Source of the DNA: an uncultured Lachnospiraceae bacterium
Lineage (GTDB): Bacteria; Bacillota; Clostridia; Lachnospirales; Lachnospiraceae
Length of the DNA stretch: 8,359 nt
Assembly (NCBI GenBank): GCA_902783095.1
Contig: CACZPX010000232.1
Location: forward strand, 1-8,359
Direction of reading: 5' to 3'
Part shown: positions 5,133 to 8,359 of the stretch, piece after piece
Layout: every line of letters begins with the position of its first letter
Numbering within the stretch: the first letter of the stretch is position 1
Notes under the pieces: model-generated
What the model saw: the letters and a program-made list of their open reading frames with translations, nothing else
The model's database searches: none
Told to the model about the DNA's origin: nothing
Position numbers and translations under genes: made by a program

Positions 5133-6083
5133 TTAAGAAAACAGATGACAGCAGCAGGAATGGTCCGGGCCGATCTCCCGCTCCACGGGCCGTTCCAGAC
5201 GGCAGACTTCCTTTGCGTACGGACAGCGCGCCGCATAGGCGCAGCCTTCCCCAGCTTCCGCCGGGGCCGCGGGCCGCAAAGCGTGAATCTTTGCCGCGGC
5301 GCGGTCCGGATCCGCGGCCGGGATCGCCGCGATCAGCGCGCGCGTATAGGGGTGGGCCGGATGCGACAGGACCTCCATGGTCTCCCCGCACTCCACCAGA
5401 CAGCCCCGGAACAGTACGCCGATCCGGTCGGCCATATGCCGCACCACGGCCATATCGTGGGATATAAACAGATAGCTTAAGCCCCGCTCCTGCTGCAGCG
5501 CTTTCAGCAGATTGATGATCTGCGCCTGCAGGCTCACGTCCAGCGCGGAAACGGGTTCGTCGCAGACGATGAACGACGGATCCACAGCCAGGGCGCGCGC
5601 GATGCCGATGCGCTGCTGCTGACCGCCGGAGAATTCCCCGGGGTAGCGGCGCAGGTCGTCTTCCGACAGTCCCACCTGCCGTAAAAGATCCGCCGCGCGC
5701 CGCAGCCGCTCCGCCCTGCTGCCGTAAAGGCCGTTGGCGCGCATCCCTTCGCTCACCACGTCGCCAACCTGGTATTTGGGATCGAGCGAGCCCGCCGGGT
5801 TCTGGAAGATGATCTGCATCTTCCGGCGGTACGGCCGCATGTCCGCGTCCGTGATATCCGTTCCGTCAAAGAAGATCCGGCCGGCCGTCGGTTCCGTAAG
5901 GCGCAGCACGGTACGGCCGGTGGTCGTCTTGCCGCTGCCGGACTCTCCCACCAGCCCAAAGCAGCCCCCGCGTTCCACGGAAAAGCTCACGTCGTTCACC
6001 GCGGAAAAGCTGCGTTTTTTGCCGCGGTCTCCCGGAACGGAAAAGTTCTTTTTTAAATGCTCCACACGCAGGATCTCAGCCAT
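5133..6083 (-). CDS. Dipeptide/oligopeptide ABC transporter ATPase, DppF/OppF-like
   Basis: This 316-residue ATP-binding subunit powers peptide import as a heterodimer with the DppD-like protein on the inner face of the membrane. Visible motifs are Walker A GESGSGKT (46-53), Q-loop Gln94 (QNPAGSLDP), signature FSGGQQQ (151-157), Walker B FIVCDEP with catalytic Glu176, and H-loop His209 (FISHD). The C-terminal oligopeptide-transporter extension carries the Cys cluster Cys281, Cys287, Cys294 and Cys310-312, typical of this subfamily and linked in some members to an Fe-S cluster. A longer frame opens at 6242, but the ATG at 6083 is preceded by GGGAGAGG and overlaps the previous stop by 8 nt. It is the last gene of the operon. 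Peptide, nickel or other substrates cannot be separated from the ATPase alone. Confidence 0.93.
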   Translation of the reverse strand: MAEILRVEHLKKNFSVPGDRGKKRSFSAVNDVSFSVERGGCFGLVGESGSGKTTTGRTVLRLTEPTAGRIFFDGTDITDADMRPYRRKMQIIFQNPAGSLDPKYQVGDVVSEGMRANGLYGSRAERLRRAADLLRQVGLSEDDLRRYPGEFSGGQQQRIGIARALAVDPSFIVCDEPVSALDVSLQAQIINLLKALQQERGLSYLFISHDMAVVRHMADRIGVLFRGCLVECGETMEVLSHPAHPYTRALIAAIPAADPDRAAAKIHALRPAAPAEAGEGCAYAARCPYAKEVCRLERPVEREIGPDHSCCCHLFS

Positions 6084-7080
6084 GGTCCTCTCCCGTCCGC
6101 TCCGCCAAAGCCGGCGCCTTTGCCGCATGGCAGGCCGCAAAATGGTCCGGCTCCACCTCATGCAGCGCGGGCCGTTCCCGTCTGCAGCGTTCTTCCGCAC
6201 GCGGGCAGCGCGCGGCAAAGGGGCAGCCTTCCGCCTGCGCAAAGACGCTCACCGGCGTCCCGTCTATGGCCGAAAGCGGCTGTTCCCGGTCGCTCTCCAT
6301 GGAGGGGACCGCCGCCAGAAGGCCCTGCGTGTAGGGGTGGGCCGCGTTTGCAAACAGCTGCCGCACCGTCCCGTATTCGGCCACGCGGCCGCCGTAGAGC
6401 ACGGCCACCCGGTCGCAGACCTCCGCCACCACGCCGAAACTGTGCGTGATAAACAGCACGGACAGGCCGGTCTGCCTGGTCAGTTCCTTTAACAGGTGCA
6501 GGATCTGGTCCTGCACGGTCACGTCCAGCGCGGTGGTGGGCTCGTCGGCGATCAGAAGCCTTGGCCCGGTCAAAAGCGCCATTGCGATCATCACGCGCTG
6601 CTGCATGCCGCCGGAAAGCGCAAAGGGATACTGGCGCATCACCTTTTCCGCGTCCTCCAGGCCCACCGCCCGCAGCATCTTCGCGGCCCGCGTGCGCGCC
6701 TCCGCCCTTGTGATCTTCTCATGGGCGCGCAGGGTCTCCGTCAGCTGACTGCCCACGGAAAAGCTGGGATCCAGGCACTGCATCGGGTCCTGAAAGATCA
6801 TGGAGAGTTCCTGTCCGCACAGCGCGCGCAGCTCCCGCTCCGGCATCGCGGTCAGGTCCCGCCCGTCAAACAGGATGCGTCCGCCCGTCACGGCGGCGGA
6901 ATCCGGCAGCAGGCGCATCACCGCATGGGCCAGCGTGCTCTTGCCCGAGCCGGACTCTCCCACGATGCCCAGGTTCTCGCCTGCCTCAAGGCGCAGGCTC
7001 ACGTCGTTGACCGCGTAGGCCGTCCGGCCGCCGCTTTTAAATTCCACGCTCAGATTCTCTACCGAAAGCAGGCTGTTCAT
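6076..7080 (-). CDS. Dipeptide/oligopeptide ABC transporter ATPase, DppD/OppD-like
   Basis: This is the 334-residue partner ATPase of the importer. Walker A GESGSGKST is at 41-49, Q-loop Gln97 in FQDPMQCLDP, signature LSGGMQQ at 155-161, Walker B LLIADEP (175-181) with Glu180, D-loop ALD at 184-186, and H-loop His213. The C-terminal extension has Cys286, Cys292, Cys299 and Cys317, as in other DppD/OppD proteins. Two small oddities are FITHSFG where most relatives have FITHDLG, and QCLDP where SLNP is common; neither removes a catalytic residue. The start ATG at 7080 overlaps the DppC stop as ATGA, replacing the much longer frame that opens at 7410 inside the permease gene. It is coupled to the downstream ATPase by an 8-nt overlap. 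Confidence 0.93.
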   Translation of the reverse strand: MNSLLSVENLSVEFKSGGRTAYAVNDVSLRLEAGENLGIVGESGSGKSTLAHAVMRLLPDSAAVTGGRILFDGRDLTAMPERELRALCGQELSMIFQDPMQCLDPSFSVGSQLTETLRAHEKITRAEARTRAAKMLRAVGLEDAEKVMRQYPFALSGGMQQRVMIAMALLTGPRLLIADEPTTALDVTVQDQILHLLKELTRQTGLSVLFITHSFGVVAEVCDRVAVLYGGRVAEYGTVRQLFANAAHPYTQGLLAAVPSMESDREQPLSAIDGTPVSVFAQAEGCPFAARCPRAEERCRRERPALHEVEPDHFAACHAAKAPALAERTGEDHG

Positions 7081-7934
7081 CGTTCCTCCTTTGCGACGGC
7101 GTCCCGCAGGGCGTTTCCCACCACGTTGAGCGACAGAACGCACACGAAGATCACCAGGCAGGGCAGCACGATCTGCAGCGGGGCCCGCAGGATGCACTGA
7201 AAGCCCTCCTTTACGATGGTCCCCCACTCCACCCGTGGCATCCGCACGCCCAGGCCCAGATAGCCCATGATGGTGCAGGTGAGGATGGCGTCCGACAGGT
7301 TGGTAAACACCTGGACGATGACCGGGCCGCTGATGTTGCGCAGCACGTGCCCGGCCGCTATGCGCACCGGCGAGACGCCCAGGGCGCGGGCCGCCTCGAT
7401 GTACTCGCAATCCAGGATCTCCAGCACCAGATTGCGCGAGAGCCGCACCAGCGGCGGCATCAGCGCGACGGCGATGGCGTATTTATAGTTCCCCTGCCCG
7501 GCGGGCAGGCACATCTCGATAAAGACCGCCAGCAAAAAGATGGGGATGGAGGCGACAGCGTCGTTGAACCGCGAGATCACCCGGTCGATCCGGCCGCCGA
7601 AAAAGCCGGCCGCCACGCCCAGGACCAGTCCGAACAGGGAGAGTCCGGCCGCGGTAAAGCAGATGTTGAAGGTGAGGCGGCCGCCGTGGAGCATCCGGGA
7701 CAGAAGGTCGCGCCCATAGATGTCCGTGCCCATCCAGTAGGTGCCGTTCGGCGCCTGCAGCAGCGCTTCCATGTTCATCTTTTCCGGGTCGCGGATGGGA
7801 AACAGCGGTATGATCAGACAGGCCAGCAGGATGAACAGGAAGATCCCCAGGCAGACCACGGCCGCCCGGTTTGCGAAAAACCGCACGGCGATCCTGCCGA
7901 CCGGCGTACGGACGGTCTTTTCCCTGCCGCTCAT
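7077..7934 (-). CDS. Dipeptide/oligopeptide ABC transporter permease, DppC/OppC-like
   Basis: This 285-residue inner membrane permease has a short cytoplasmic N-terminus, a first helix at about 24-46 and the family block YWMGTDIYGRDLLSRML (66-82) before the core domain. Further helices are at about 90-114, 127-143, 150-166, 204-226 and 254-275. The EAA loop that docks to the ATPases is EAARALGVSPVRIAAGHVLRN (180-200). The start ATG at 7934 overlaps the upstream permease stop as ATGA and has AGGGAGG about 9 nt before it; the frame opening at 8147 is not used. It pairs with the DppB-like protein to form the channel. The combination of B, C, D and F subunits marks a peptide/nickel/opine-type importer; the substrate is not set by the visible sequence. 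Confidence 0.94.
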   Translation of the reverse strand: MSGREKTVRTPVGRIAVRFFANRAAVVCLGIFLFILLACLIIPLFPIRDPEKMNMEALLQAPNGTYWMGTDIYGRDLLSRMLHGGRLTFNICFTAAGLSLFGLVLGVAAGFFGGRIDRVISRFNDAVASIPIFLLAVFIEMCLPAGQGNYKYAIAVALMPPLVRLSRNLVLEILDCEYIEAARALGVSPVRIAAGHVLRNISGPVIVQVFTNLSDAILTCTIMGYLGLGVRMPRVEWGTIVKEGFQCILRAPLQIVLPCLVIFVCVLSLNVVGNALRDAVAKEER

Positions 7935-8359
7935 GCCCGCTTCCCTCCCTTCGCATAACCCGCGCGGATGCGCGGACTGATCAGGGCGCACAGAAGGTCC
8001 GCCAGGACATTGACCGTCATCAGCACCACGGACAACACGGCGATGGTCCCCAGGACCACCCGCTGCTCTCCTTTGCTGATGGAGCGGAACACGAGCTGGC
8101 CGATGCCCGGCACCGCGAAGAAGTTTTCCGCGATGAGCGTGCCGCACAGCAGCTGGGCCGCCAGATTGCCGGCCGTGCTGGCGACCGTGATGGCCGCGTT
8201 CTTTAAAATGTGCTTGAAAACGATGCTCCGCTGCGAAAGCCCCTTGGCCCGCAGCACCTTTACGTAGGGCTTATTCACCACGTCCAGCACCGCGGAGCGC
8301 GTCATCTTCACGGTGAGCGCGACGCCGGCCGCCGCGATCACGACGACGGGCATCACAAA
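7931..8359 (-). CDS. Dipeptide/oligopeptide ABC transporter permease, DppB/OppB-like (C-terminal part)
   Basis: The reading frame enters from beyond the right edge and ends at the TGA at 7933-7931, giving 142 visible residues from the C-terminal half. The ATPase-docking EAA-type loop is YVKVLRAKGLSQRSIVFKH, followed by KNAAI. The later block VPGIGQLVFRSI and the final hydrophobic helix ending ALISPRIRAGY are typical DppB/OppB C-terminal features. ATG and GTG codons at 8353-8356 are internal and not the start. The stop overlaps the DppC start as ATGA. The operon promoter and any substrate-binding protein must lie upstream, outside the window. Confidence 0.93.
   Translation of the reverse strand, partial: FVMPVVVIAAAGVALTVKMTRSAVLDVVNKPYVKVLRAKGLSQRSIVFKHILKNAAITVASTAGNLAAQLLCGTLIAENFFAVPGIGQLVFRSISKGEQRVVLGTIAVLSVVLMTVNVLADLLCALISPRIRAGYAKGGKRA

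Noticed and set aside
4766..5467. Plus-strand frame of 233 codons across the gpx promoter, the palindrome and the end of the DppF-like gene.
   Set aside because: Composition is low-complexity Arg/Pro/Ser and it lies antisense to a well-supported ATPase gene and to the palindrome.

Overview
The window is about 60% GC by eye and looks like Gram-positive Firmicutes DNA, most likely a GC-rich member of the Clostridia such as a Lachnospiraceae relative. This taxon is inferred from the purine-rich AAGGAGG-type ribosome binding sites, TTGACA/TATAAT-type promoters and the resemblance of OhrR, the peroxidase and the peptide transporter to Firmicutes families. Every supported gene lies on the minus strand, so transcription runs from high to low coordinates. 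No rRNA, tRNA, CRISPR array, transposase or phage gene was seen.

Right part (8359 to 5133): the end of a dipeptide/oligopeptide ABC importer operon. It holds the C-terminal part of the DppB-like permease (cut by the window edge), a DppC-like permease and the DppD-like and DppF-like ATPases. The genes are joined by overlaps of 4, 4 and 8 nt and form one translationally coupled unit. No substrate-binding protein lies between them.

Gap (5132 to 4774): 359 bases without a gene. The right part contains a long imperfect palindrome (about 4883-5081) with four perfect 9-bp stems nested around one axis. It is best read as a dispersed palindromic repeat or structured RNA. The left part is an AT-rich island with a near-consensus sigma-A promoter (TTGACA, 16 nt, TAAAAT) and a candidate operator for the next unit.

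Middle (4773 to 2548): a peroxide and metal stress unit. It encodes a Cys-type glutathione peroxidase-like thiol peroxidase, an OhrR organic-peroxide sensor (Cys16, possibly a two-Cys type) and a cation diffusion facilitator whose metal site reads Asn-Asp-Asp-Asp, the pattern of Mn(II) exporters. The transporter starts 3 nt after ohrR. The proposed logic is that OhrR senses organic hydroperoxides and controls a thiol peroxidase plus a probable Mn exporter, instead of the usual ohr gene.

Left part (2534 to 1): hisS with its own promoter and a short leader that leaves no room for a T-box, then a weak terminator-like hairpin, a calcineurin-like metallophosphoesterase, and the first 47 codons of a lipoprotein gene leaving the window. 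The most unusual items are the large palindromic element, the peroxidase-OhrR-CDF gene set, and the inverted repeat that brackets the hisS -10 box.
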